Assembly (NCBI RefSeq): GCF_007655135.1
Contig: NC_045131.1
Span: forward strand, 5,704,001 to 5,768,000
Source of the DNA: Punica granatum
Taxonomy: Eukaryota > Streptophyta > Magnoliopsida > Myrtales > Lythraceae
Direction: 5' to 3'
Length of the DNA: 64,000 nucleotides
The notes under the pieces are model-generated. The model saw only the letters and a list, made by a program, of their open reading frames with translations. It ran no database searches and had not been told where the DNA came from. Position numbers and translations under genes: made by a program. Shown one piece after another: positions 53,138 to 64,000 of the stretch; position 1 is the stretch's first letter; every line of letters begins with the position of its first letter.

Positions 53138-53475
53138 TCTCAATTTAACCATAATCTTTCAAAAATTACACACAAATGCACAGCTTTTCATTTTAATATA
53201 AAATCTGGCACGATATTTTATTTTAGTCTCAAATCTAGCATAATAAGTGGACCTCATATATTTTTATTTAATTCTACATATTTTCACTTATCGAATAATG
53301 TTACGACACATGGAACCATTTATGCCCAGTCCACCGCCACAGTTAAAATTGACGAAAAATTTAACAGCGTGCTAGATTTGAGATTAACACGAAAGATCAT
53401 ATTACATTTGAGATTAAAACAAATTATCGTGTATTTCTATACTATTTCAAAAGGTTATAGAATTGAAAATTCAAT
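53138..53475. mobile_element. Long-TIR MITE
   Basis: TCTCAAATCTAGCA near 53225 pairs with TGCTAGATTTGAGAT near 53370, and the outer arms (CAATTTAACCATAATCTTTC and AAGGTTATAGAATTG) are inverted. No coding capacity; target duplication not resolved. Confidence 0.6.
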
Positions 53476-54269
53476 TGAAGATCGTACCTTTTTATGTAAT
53501 TAATCCTTTAAGCAGGGGTCTGTTCTCTTTTGTTGGGTGCGACGAAAAGGGAAGTTTTACCGGTGGCTCTTTTGAGGATCGATGGACTTTATTTTAAAGG
53601 GCAAGATGAACTTCTCTTATATATATATATATATATATATATTAAATGTTTGTTTGTTATTGCATGTATATATGTCCTTCCCATAGCTTGTGGTCCTTCC
53701 TTTTGGGCGCCTGTGTTTTGAATATTAGCACGGGGCTTCGTGCACGGGAAGCGCGTCACGTGCCTCTTGAACAGTCGTCTCCCATCCACTTAACTTCGAT
53801 TGGTCGTTCATAATCATAAGTCACATGTAACGTCATACATCAGAATGAAAAATTAAAGGGTTCTACGTGCACATTCCATTCAGAATACTTTGAATTACTA
53901 CTTGTACATATTATACAATACACTTACCGAGGTCGATGTTCTATCGTATTCGTTCTCATATACTTATTGAATGTACGACAATAAGGCTTGTTTGATTTTA
54001 TGATGAGAAAGAGACCTGAGGAAGCATTGATAAAGGGGAAGTTTGCATGCAATTGGCGACGACCAATAGTCGGGCATATATGTCCCACAAATTTAGCGGA
54101 AAAGCGACCTCTCAGTTATTACATAATTTATCGTTCTTATTTATCGTGCTTTTCTGATTAAAATAACAACATTAAAAAGAGGATAAATAAATTGGACTGC
54201 TACAAATATATATTTATTTATGCAAGTATGGATAAATACATACACGTGTATATATATATATAAAAGTAA

Positions 54270-54557
54270 ATAGGCAATTTGATCCTGACTTTTCATGATT
54301 GTGTCAATTTGATCCCTGAGTTATTTTTTCCATCAATTCAGTCCTGGAATTTATCAATTTACATCAATTTGGTTCTCACTACGTCATTCAAGTCCCTCAC
54401 TTTGCAAAACTGCATTATTTAGGTCCAAAATGATGCAAATTTTGCAAAGTAAGGGACCTAAATGATTCAATTTTACAAAGTAAAGGACCTAAATGATGTA
54501 ACGAGGACAAAATTGATGCAATCGTGAAAAGTGAGGGATCAAATTGGCTATTTATTC
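54270..54557. mobile_element. Short TIR MITE
   Basis: AATAGGCAATTTGATCCTGA at the left pairs with GGGATCAAATTGGCTATT at the right. Inside, TAAATGAT and AAGGACCTAAATGATG units are repeated. No coding capacity; target duplication uncertain. Confidence 0.6.
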
Positions 54558-56859
54558 TATATATATTTGCAGTTGCACCGCATAAATACCATCCATCCAC
54601 CACAGCAGAGCAGCTGCAGATTGCCTTCATAAAAATCTCAAAAACAGCAATACATATATATAGGAATCTTGATGAACGATACATATATCTGAGGCATTAT
54701 TTCTATTGACTGAAAAATTCATAAATCATACGGTATATAACAAGGTTAACATTTTTTATTAGATGATTTCTGGTCATCCAATAGTCCAATATAGTATCAG
54801 AGCGGAGATTTGATATGTTACTGCACGCATTTACCCCCCATATTTAATTAATTCCAAGTGAATGGGCCTTCAAAACTAATCAAGCATGGGAGTATATTAA
54901 GGTCCAAATACATAAATCGCACCGTTATAACCTTATAAATTAAACTGTCGTGGTTACCTGAAAATCTCACAATTTCATAAGGTGGGATGCATACGTCTAC
55001 GAGACATTGACCAAATTCTTCATTACAACATATCAGGGAAATAAAGTATAGATCCTTAACTGGCGATAATATCTGCCGAATTACGGGTGTCGTCACTTAA
55101 TGTCGGAGGAGGAATATGTTGAAACATATACATATAAGAGATCGATTAAGTGAATTTAATACATGTAATGTCATAAGACATATAGTACAAAATGGCATGT
55201 GATAAAACAGAGCTAATTGTCAAACATGTTGGAGAACAGCCAAGTATGACAGAGATTGAGCTTCGGCAGCTGCTGCTTCGTTTTCATATATCCATTTCGG
55301 AAGAAATGGTCAAAGTTTGAGTGCTCTCTGGTTTTCTTCCTTACACATTGAAACTTAAAACTGGAAGCTGACAGCAGCAGCAGTAGTAGTTTTGTTAGGT
55401 GAAAATCTTCAGACATCTTCCCACTATATGAGCCCACTAGCTAACACACACATATATAATATATATTATGTATACACACACAGACAAACAGTTAGCTATA
55501 GATATGTTTCAACATAAGTCCCGATGGTATTGAGACAGAGGAAAACTTACTCAATATGAGCAATTAAATTGCAACTTTGGCTTCTTTACATATGTATGTA
55601 TATATGCGCGCGAGTGTATATATATCTATATATATATATATATACCACAGTTGTGGGAGTTTACGGGGGTTTAAATGGTTGGGTGGTCGGCCTATAAAAG
55701 GGTTTGCAAATTTAAGCTTGCGTTTGGTTTTCGAGTTGGATAATGATCCAATTCAATTTGATTTTGTGCAATGATTACGAGTGTTAATAAATATATTGAT
55801 GTGTGAAGATATATATATGTATGTATATATTGATGTGAAGGTAGATAGAGAATTTATTATCAAAAAATTAATTATAAAAATGATTAGAAAAAATATGTTA
55901 GAAAATTTATTATTAAATTAGAAAAAAAAAATGAAAAAATAATGATTGTGCTGTTAAATTGAGGGAAAAATAAAATTAAATTGAGTTAAGTAAGATTATT
56001 ATATAGAAAACAACGAGCCCAAGGATTCTGCATGGGGTTGTTCTGCAAATCTTGCGACAAGCTTGTGTATTCTTGTTGATCAGCTGCCCCATGTGATTTC
56101 CATCTAACAGGAATATATATAGCATTTCACTAGCAGATGGGACGCAACGGATTGAGTCGATAGAGACTAAATGATTTCGTCTTGTATTTGTGGGGAATTC
56201 CAGGTCCGGGAGAGCCTTCGACTCCCATCTATGTAACCACGATTAAATGTCTCTAGGAATGATCTGGATAGGGCTTATGGTAAGCGAATCGTCCTAGCTA
56301 GACACGAACTAGACACGTTTATCGCCTCGGACAAACCTGACTGCAATTAAATTAGAGAGGCCTGTCGATCACACGATACTATATTCAAGTGAATGGTTAG
56401 GTTGATGTCCTCTTCATTCATTTAGAAAACCAGAAGAGGCTCCCTCCTTTCTCTGTTATTGACCCCACTACCTACGTAGTGAGAGGCTTCACCTACTGAT
56501 GTGAGGAATTTTCCTTTCCATCTAAGAACATATATTCATTGATGAATATCATATATATGTGTGTGTGTGTATAGGTATATAATACTCGACACCCTTAATT
56601 AATTCGCCTCTAATCTAATTTATGTGCCAGCCCCTAGCTACTTCAGAACATTATTTCTTCTCCGAAAACATAAAGGACAGACATTATCGACATGAATAAT
56701 TACCGGCATTATATCGAGAATCCAGTGTTATAAGTGTTTCTTCATTAATGCATGAACATAATATAGTTGCATCTGCTCTAAGCTGTAAGCAGTGAAGAGT
56801 CTTCAAATTCCATGCATGTATTTTTGATCCAATAGTCGACCTTTTTTTTAAAAAAAAAT

Positions 56860-57045
56860 TATTTTATGCACCCCACTTAATATCCGGAAGTCCAATAAAC
56901 TTCAATTAGCCCTTGTTAATTGGGCCGACTTATTTATAAGAGATAAAACTCTTATAATCATGAATTTCCTCCATCCACACAAAACTCGAACCCAAACCTT
57001 GATTTACGGTAATACAAACCAAACGAACCAAGTCATGCTTCAATA
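56860..57045 (-). mobile_element. SINE-like element (minus strand)
   Basis: The reverse complement has GGTTTGGGTTCGAG, a good B-box match, preceded by TGACTTGGTTCGTTTGG as an A-box region. The body contains ATTATAAGAGTTTTATCTC and TTAATTGGGC segments shared with the copies at 44375 and 48335. Confidence 0.55.
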
Positions 57046-58179
57046 GTGGACTTAACCTAACGATTTTTTCCACAAATTAAGTAAATACCATGCTGACTTT
57101 AGACCTTGGTCTTTTCAAAATCTAACCGAATTATGACTTTTCCCGGCCTTGAAATGAATTCAATACCCGACAGCCAACTACCATTTTGGGTTTGAACAGT
57201 TCCTGAAACGGCTTCGAATGGACAGGTTTTGTTGCGTAAATAATTTCTAGCTAGTCATTTAAGTACCTTTTGCTCGTTAGGTTTAGAGAAGAATTGAGTT
57301 TGTCTGGTACATTACGTGCCGGTTGTTTTGTTTTTGTCGGTTGAGAAGATAAGCCTCAAACCCAATCACAGAAGTTATAAAATCAAAAGACGCCATGGCA
57401 GGTTATATATGGAAGCTCTGATAATATTGCGCCGAACATGAGATCGTTCTCAGAGCACTCGATGAGTTCTGAAAGAAGTGCATATCCAATGGGAATTCCA
57501 AGGAGCTCCTAGCCAATAGCACACAGATTACCTACTTGATACATATGGGTCACCATTACTTAATAGAACATAATAGTTTGAGAAAAGACGAGGTAAATTT
57601 TACCATATACTTTGCAATCTATTGTATCATTGATGATTAATTGACAAATTTAATTAAGGCTTCTTATGTACAAATTAACTCTCGTATGATGGCTTCTATA
57701 ATTGGACGTTTATATAAGTCAAATCAAACATGAAGTAATTACATTATATGCGGATCAAACACGAAGTATAATTGCCTTTTTTTTTTTCCCTGTAATTACA
57801 ATCTATATGCAATTGACACAAGTCATGCAACAACGGACCCAATAAGGAACTAAAGTTGGTCCTCGAAAGCCCAGCCCAGCCCAATTCGAGATTGAGGAGA
57901 CATATTAAAGGTCGGCCCAGTATGAAGTCACATCCAAAAGAAATTGGCCCAATTTTCTATATGACTCGAGTTTTGCACTGATAGGAGTAATTAATTAGGA
58001 TTGTAATTTCGTTGAGAATTTAAATAGTACCAAAAATTCCGACGCTAGCTATATCCAGTTTATCTTTATAAGACCAATCTATATCCACCATCAAGATGTA
58101 AATTACTTGTATCTGTGCTATATATATACACACATTATATATCATCGATGGTAGGGGAAGATCGCGAAGGAGACGAAAG

Positions 58180-58896
58180 ATGGAAGGAGCTGAGCCAGAC
58201 TGGTCGAATCTCTATCTCTTGGTGAACACCACTGTTGCAGCGTCCTAGACACGCTCTTTGCTAGAAAGTACTATCCCCATTGAGAAGGAACTGGGGAACG
58301 ACGATGGAGCAGTCCCTCGGAAAAATACGATGAAGCATTCTTTACTCGATACAAGAGTACTGCGTTACGGATCCGGAGAACAAGAGCCAATCGCGCAAGA
58401 ACGTCAAAAGCCTACTAGGGAAGGCCCTGAGAAATTACAAGTGGTAAAATCTAATAAGAAAATGGAATACTTTGAGATGCCACCCAAGGTTCGGTTGAGT
58501 ATTGAACAGCGCATGCATGGGACTGACGCGAACTTGATCATACGGACAGCGGCCGGTTCTGAATTCCTCCTGGTCAAGTCATCCATGATTTCCTCAGGGA
58601 AGAAGAGAAGGAGAAGCTTTATAACAGGCAAATCATCGATGTATTGCTCATCGAGCCTTGCCATAAGGTTTCAAAGTTGAGCCTTAGGCTCTGGTCTATG
58701 TCTTCCACGTTCATCTATGCTTTAGGGGGGTGATGGCATTCTGTGATCAAGTCGAAAAATGAAGCAGCTCAAAGAAGAGGACGTTGTTCGGGTAATATCG
58801 TTCCGATCTGATAGAAAACTAGGATTCGCCATGGTCAAGGCTGCTGATAAACCTGCGGGAGAAAACATGGACATTACTGAGGAGAACAATGAGTAA
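58180..58896 (+). pseudogene. B3-domain (DUF313-type) transcription factor pseudogene
   Basis: Pieces of a B3 DNA-binding protein of the DUF313 group lie in order in different frames. From 58180 the frame reads MEGAEPDWSNLYLLV and meets an in-frame TAG at 58246. It then continues to PPKVRLSIEQRMHGTDANLI. At about 58585 the homology shifts frame to DFLREEEKEKLYNRQI, then LLIEPCHKVSKLSLRLWSM. This ends at an in-frame TGA (58731) directly followed by WHSVIKSKNE. A second shift at about 58758 restores QLKEEDVVRVISFRSD and GFAMVKA, ending TAA at 58896. B3 signatures are the DFL-EE-K, LRLWSM, W-x-x-VIK and LK-x-x-D-V-V-x-x-x-SFR blocks. At least two stops and two frameshifts make it non-functional. 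An intact family member would be a nuclear DNA-binding protein. Confidence 0.78.
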
Positions 58897-59798
58897 AACA
58901 CAATTCGTGGCATTTAAAAACATTCTACCTACTTTTTCCGGATGCTTGCCAACTTTAATCACCTTTATCTAAGAGAGTATAATATAGTGACGTACGTCTT
59001 CACTTAGTAATTAAGATAGTTTTGAATTTGATATTTATTGTGGGGCTATCTGTACCTCTATATAAGCTATTAAGATTTTTACTTTATTATATTATACCCA
59101 TGAACATCTTTTTTAACCGATAAATTTTTAGAATAATATTTCTCCAAAAAAAAGAGTATGATTTGTTTTTATCAAGAAAGAGTTTGGTTTAGTTTTTAAG
59201 GGCTTTCTTGATATTCATTGTGGCTCTAATTCTATAGTATCATTCGATTTATTGTCTAATTTCCTGTTTCCTTTTTTTTTTCTTTTACTATCTTTTTTTT
59301 TCGGTTTTTGGTAGAATTCTTCACTATCTTCAATAATACGCGTTCTGAATTGCAGATACTATTAATGATTTTGATTTTCTCCTCAATAAATTTGAAGAGA
59401 TTAGAAGATGCGTGAGTTCATTCTTTTAACTATGCTGACGAAGTTTTATTTAATAACGTTGTCAATTTATTAAGGTTTTGCAAAATCATTGGGAGAGACT
59501 CATAATTAACAATTTTTACGTAGAATAAATTCCATATTATAAATGTTCGGAAAATATTATCCAACTCCTCAGATTTATAATCCGAATGAATTGGCAAAGG
59601 ATACCATGTAACATCATCTACATTGAACGTGATGTGCCCAGTCGACAAAGCCGAACTTATTTCAACTTCCATCTAGAACACCTCATGTAAGTAGCTTATA
59701 CAACGTTTGGATGACAATACATAATATATAGTCAAGAACAAAATCCCATGAACCAACTCGATCAAAAGAAATAAAGATTCATAATCAATTGTCTACCA

Positions 59799-59829
<31 letters not shown>

Positions 59830-60102
59830 ATATTCAGGAGTCGTCGCACTGAAAGAATTTAAGAAGGAAATCAAACAAGAAAAGTATATACAGCGCTAAC
59901 TAACCAAATCATCAATACAGCTGATTTTCCCTGATAATATGTTTCCTCAAACAAGATCAAGATAACAACCTCAGGTACCGCTCGAGTTTCCATTACAATC
60001 ACGAACAGGAGTTTTCCTTCGATTCTGAAAAACCATAGCTGAATCGCGTCCCATCCCTCTGAGTCCAAATTTACCGAGTCCAAATTATTTTGTCGCTTGA
60101 GG
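58897..60102. other. Intergenic DNA between the B3 pseudogene and the copia element
   Basis: AT-rich, with a GT microsatellite at 59802-59829. Open frames on the minus strand at 59430-59672 and 59871-60083 have no recognised domain and are not called. Confidence 0.5.
59802..59829. repeat. GT microsatellite
   Basis: About 14 uninterrupted GT units. A shorter GT run occurs at 37067-37088 in an SDN intron. Confidence 0.9.
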
Positions 60103-60324
60103 TGTTAAGACAAAAGATTGTCTTGAACGTTCTAATTTATTTGATGTCGAAGGGATTACATATATACAAACCCACTCTTGCTGAAAGGAAACTAGAAGAA
60201 ACTAATCTTAGGGAGGAATCAAAAGGTGCCTAATCTAGGAAGATTACAATGGAAATATATTACAAAGTGTATCCCGAGATATTGTTGTAGAAGATTTAGC
60301 ATATCCCGAACATATCTCGTAATA
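60103..60324 (-). repeat. 3' LTR of the copia element
   Basis: Plus-strand TGTTAAGAC...CGTAATA. It shares TAGGGAGGAATCAAAAGGTG and most other positions with the repeat at 62729. It is preceded by TGAGG. Confidence 0.88.
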
Positions 60325-60425
60325 CTTCCCCTCAAGTTGGAGCACGAGATGGTCGAATGCCCCAACTTGCTAAGGAGAAAAGTAAACCGATCTCGACCCA
60401 ATGCCTTTGTGAATATATCTGCGAA

Positions 60426-62720
60426 CTACAGCTTGGATGAAACATGTGCAGTGGCGATGACTCGAGACTGGATGTGCTCACGAATGAAGTGACAGTCTAT
60501 CTCTATATGTTTGGTCCTCTCGTGAAACACAGGATTAGCTGCAATGTGTAATGCAGCTTGATCGTCACAAAACAGGCGTGTAGGATGGTCACTCCTAACC
60601 CCTGGAGAACTCAACAAACTCCGCAGCCAAATAATCTCGCTTACAGTAGCAGCCATAGCTCTATACTCAGCTTTCGCAGATGATCGGGATATTGTAGTCT
60701 GTTTCTGTATCTTCCAAGAAACCGGTGATCCTCCAAGTGTAATGAAATATCATGTAACCGATATTCTAATCATGGGACAATCTACCCAATCCGAATCACA
60801 ATATGCCACAAGATCCAGAGAATTTGGCTGTATGAAAATTCCCTATCCTAGAGACTGCTTTAGATAACGCACAACTTTCATGGCTGCATCCCAATGAGAC
60901 TGTCGTGGATCATGCATAAATTGGGCTAATATGTGCACTGAGTAACTCAAATCAGGCCTGGTAATAGTCAAATAAATCAACCGACCAATGAGACGTCTAT
61001 ATCTGCTTGCGTCTGCAAGACGTGAACCTAATCAACAGAGAGCCCATGATTTTGCTCCATAGGAACATAAGAAGGCCGAGATCCCAGCATACCACACTCA
61101 GTGAGAATGTCGAGTGCATATTTCCTTTGACTTAAAATGAGGCCTGAATCAGTACGAGTTACCTCAATTCCCAAAAAATACTTCAACGGACCAAGATCCT
61201 TAATCTGGAAGCACTGATGAAGGTACCTCTTAAACGAGGCACAGTGAGCAGGACTGTTGCCGACCATTATAAGATCATCGACATAAACAAGAACTCCCAA
61301 GAAAACCTCTCCTCTTGAATAAATAAACAAAGAGTGATGAAATCCGTATCCTCGTAAGGCATCCACAAACTTAGAATACCAGTTGCGTGAAGCCTGCCGA
61401 AGACCATAAAGAGACTTTCGAAGCCGACAAACGATCCCTTCTCTTCGTGAAAAGAAACTCGGCGGTAGTCTCATATATACTTCTTCATCTAGATTCCCAT
61501 GGAGAAATGCATTTTGTACATCCATCTGATGCATTTCCCACCCCTTCGCCACTGCAACAGTTAACAAACATCGCACAGTGACTAATTTTGCTACTGGAGC
61601 AAAAGTCTCTTGAAAATCAATGCCTTCCACTTGAGTGAATCCTTTGGCAAGTAAACATGCCTTATAACGCTCAACACTTCCATCTGCTCGTCGTTTTATT
61701 TTGAAAACCCACTTATGTTCTATGGGTCGCTTGCCAGGAGGTAAGGTTTCTAATGTCCATGTATGGTTGAATTCCAAAGCGCGTATTTCCTCTGTCATTG
61801 TAGTTCTCCATCGAGAATCACGAATTGCCTCCTGATAAGTCTTAGGCTCAATATCCGAATCGATAGCAGCCAAATAAGATAAATCAAAGTTAGGAGAATC
61901 AGCACAAGCTAGATACATTTCAATAGGATACGGCGTACCTGATGATTTCGATGGAACTGGGAAGCAAGGGGGGTAATGAGTGGCGACATGAGTATTGAAT
62001 TCCTTATTTTTGTGATCCACAAAATCCTTGAGGTGCTTAGGCCCCAAAATTGCTCTGCCCGACCGTCGCGAAATCACGACTTCCTTGTTTCTGGCGGTCT
62101 GTTCAGCTAGGCCGGTCTCAATATTTCCAGTCTGCTAAGCTCGATCAGGTTGTCTTACGAGCTGGAGACTCTGCGCGCGAATTAGGCTGGACAGATTCAG
62201 ACCACTGGAGCTGTTCAGCTGTGGACTGGTCATTGCATTCTGAGAGGCCCGTTTCGCTGCTCCGCTGGGCATGCTCGATTGTGGGCTTTCCTCTTCTTGT
62301 TCCGCCCATCCATTTCGCCAATTTGTTCGTGGGCTGCCCAGTAAAACACGAGCCCTTTCTTCCCCTTCTGGGTCGCCCATTAGAAAACTGGCTCTCCTTT
62401 CCTCTTTTGATGTCGGCCTGGTCACAATTGATTTGCCCTTTTCACTCCCATCCCGAATTCCCTTACCGTCATCCCCAAATCTATTCAACTCCCCCTCTCC
62501 TTCAACATTCTCCTCGGCCCATGTTTCAAAAAGTAAAGGATTTCCCGTGCTCATCGACCAATTTTTTCGTAGGGAAATTCATTCTCACAGAACTACACAT
62601 CTCTTGAAACAAAAAACTCTTTTTTCTCCAAATCGAACATCCGCCACCCTTTCTTCCCATGAGGATAACCTACAAATATGCACCTCCGAGATCTCTCAGC
62701 AAGTTTATCCTTGTCGCGTG
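60426..62720 (-). pseudogene. Remnant copia pol: integrase end, reverse transcriptase, RNase H
   Basis: Reading the minus strand from 62720, the end of the integrase region (LAERSRRCIFVGYPHGKK) is followed by a stop and a non-conserved linker to about 62135. A 349-codon frame, 62077-61028, contains the reverse transcriptase with WVFKIKRRADGSVERYKA, the QMDVQNAFLHG block, LRKSLYGLRQ and the catalytic YVDD. It stops after about 350 residues; homology resumes in another frame (IGRLIYLTITRPDLSY) near 60985. RNase H sequence lies at 60656-60426 ([20 protein letters not shown]). Several stops and shifts make it non-functional. Confidence 0.9.
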
Positions 62721-62728
62721 GCCGATTC

Positions 62729-62955
62729 GAATAAGATAAAAGATTGTCTTGAATGTTCTAATTTATTTGATGTCGAAGGGATTACATATATACAACAAAC
62801 CCATTCTCTTGCTGAAAGGAAACTAGAAGAAACTAATCTTAGGGAGGAATCAAAAGGTGCCTAATCTAGGAAGATTACAATGGAAATGTAATACAAAGTG
62901 TATCCCGAGATATTGTCGTAGAAGATTTAGCATATCCCGAACATATCTCGTAATA
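62729..62955 (-). repeat. 5' LTR of the copia element
   Basis: Second direct repeat; a few substitutions and short indels separate it from 60103-60324. It is followed on the plus strand by TGAGG. The inner junction at about 62728 is with integrase-end sequence, not a primer-binding site. Confidence 0.85.
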
Positions 62956-62960
62956 TGAGG

Positions 62961-64000
62961 AATAAGATGTTATCAAATAAGATTGAACCCCATTGTTTAT
63001 ATATCTAGAGGTACGGTTTTAGTTCAAATTAGATGCTAATTGCATCTTTCAGCCTATAATAAGTAGATGAATGAGTTACTTAGGATTGTAAAATTTTTGT
63101 TCCCCATGGTTGCTTCGGTCGAATACGCACGATCTCTATATCTATATATATGCTGGAATTAATATTACATTCGGATTGCCCATTCTTTCGGTCCTTGAGT
63201 TGTTTCTATATCATAATAGACCTCTTCCTCTTCCTCTTCCTCTTCCTCTTGCCAGCTCGGTGGCTTTCAAAAATCCGATTTTGCTCTCCCAGGATATTCC
63301 AACTCAAATGAATAAATTTGCCACCAACTCAACTGCCTACATCCATGATAATTAGCCGATCGAGCTTGAGAAGTCATCTGTCACTGCACATATTATGCAC
63401 ATGCTCAGTCGATGTATCCTTGAAAGTTGAAACTCTTCCAAGTTCCCTGTAAATGTATAGTCGATGAATGTCGGTGGAAACCGACCTTCTTGAAAGTGAA
63501 CTAGTAAAGGGCTACGAGACCATTTAGAATGAATGGCTTTTGGGATGGGCTTTGAAATCCTCTGAGCATTATTAATGGGCTTAGGAAATATCCAGCTAGA
63601 TGATATCTGACGAGTTATATCAAAACCATTGTGTCATGCGTAACTTTGTATGCATGCAAAGCAAGTAATCTTCTTATCGTTTCGTAAAATCCCATGTCAT
63701 GAGCATGTCGTATTGTCATGGTACCAGTCCGTTCGTTCTAGTACCTACGGAGGTTCGATTGTTTATTGTTACTTTGACGAGAAATGAATCAACGATAAAA
63801 CCACAGTGTATAGGATGCAAACATGGTGGGTTTTGGGCATTTAATTTGTAAATTGAAAGCGAAAACCGATAAAAAAAATATCCACTGAAAATTGCGTAGA
63901 AGATTTCTGAAAATTAATATTTTATCCAAATTCTTTCCATAGCCGTTGCCTCTCTGTTTCGCGCTTTGTCGATTTGCTTTGTATTAATTAATATCGTTGG
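62961..64000. other. Intergenic DNA to the window end
   Basis: No gene supported. A CCTCTT hexamer microsatellite lies at 63221-63250. Short open frames here lack any recognisable domain. Confidence 0.5.

Larger units (their letters stand above)
51555..58179. other. Gene-poor intergenic region
   Basis: AT-rich DNA with the cyclin 3' UTR at its left edge, two MITEs (53138-53475, 54270-54557), AT runs (53020-53045, 53617-53641), a SINE-like copy (56860-57045), and a GTTTGGTTTTCGAGTTGG-bounded AT-rich element (about 55722-56005). The segment 56130-56370 has an unusual non-AT-rich composition and may be another repeat. No gene was supported. Confidence 0.55.
60103..62955 (-). mobile_element. Internally deleted Ty1/copia LTR retrotransposon
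   Basis: Direct repeats at 60103-60324 and about 62729-62955 are the LTRs, similar over ~225 bp. TGAGG occurs at 60098-60102 and 62956-62960, a perfect 5-bp target duplication. On the minus strand a polypurine tract (GAGGGGAAG) abuts the 3' LTR at 60325. The 5' LTR runs straight into the C-terminal end of the integrase region (near 62720), so the primer-binding site, gag, protease and integrase core are missing. The remaining pol is broken. The element cannot move on its own. Confidence 0.92.

Noticed and set aside
62050..62864. Plus-strand frames of 185-197 codons
   Set aside because: Antisense to the copia pol remnant and 5' LTR.

Overview
The window is nuclear DNA from a flowering plant, most likely a eudicot. 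The genes carry canonical GT-AG introns, and their products are plant-type: an RD21-like papain protease, DUF247 proteins, RER1, PTEN2, a small-RNA-degrading nuclease and cyclin D3. AT-rich intergenic DNA is full of MITEs, tRNA-derived SINEs and LTR elements. The species cannot be fixed from the sequence alone.

Layout. 1-4.6 kb is AT-rich intergenic DNA. 4.6-25.6 kb is a rearranged tandem duplication. The ancestral unit was [cysteine protease from intron 1 to its 3' end - about 4 kb spacer - DUF247 gene]. The left unit begins inside an intact cysteine protease gene (4593-6911). It carries a later 3.65-kb LTR-type insertion with a nested hAT MITE, then a truncated DUF247 5' fragment, a 93-bp scrap of a MITE, and a complete DUF247 gene (15518-17261). 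The right unit begins abruptly in protease intron 1, so its protease copy is headless and decayed (18819-19620). It has its own MITE insertion and ends with a second complete DUF247 gene (23752-25455). Each insertion has an empty site in the other unit, which orders the events.

25.6-39 kb is a compact housekeeping block: RER1 (minus, 3 exons), a plant PTEN2-type phosphatase (plus, 12 coding exons), and a small-RNA-degrading exonuclease of the SDN family (minus, 12 exons). RER1 and PTEN diverge from a shared ~2.6-kb interval; PTEN and SDN converge with ~600 bp between them. A Mutator-like element with a 10-bp target duplication sits about 100 bp upstream of the SDN start codon.

39.9-49.4 kb is gene-poor and holds a hAT MITE with a perfect 8-bp target duplication, a long-TIR element and two SINE copies. 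49.5-51.6 kb encodes a D3-type cyclin with an LxCxE motif and two upstream ORFs. 51.6-58.2 kb is gene-poor. 58.2-58.9 kb is a frameshifted B3-domain (DUF313-type) pseudogene. 60.1-63.0 kb is an internally deleted Ty1/copia element (minus strand) with ~225-bp LTRs and a perfect 5-bp target duplication.

The genes do not form a pathway. I found no evidence of a wholly new biological system. The most informative part is the duplication block, where gene truncation, chimeric 3' UTR formation and transposon insertions can be read in order. Exon boundaries were inferred by hand from splice signals, reading phase and remembered family consensus; no alignment was run.
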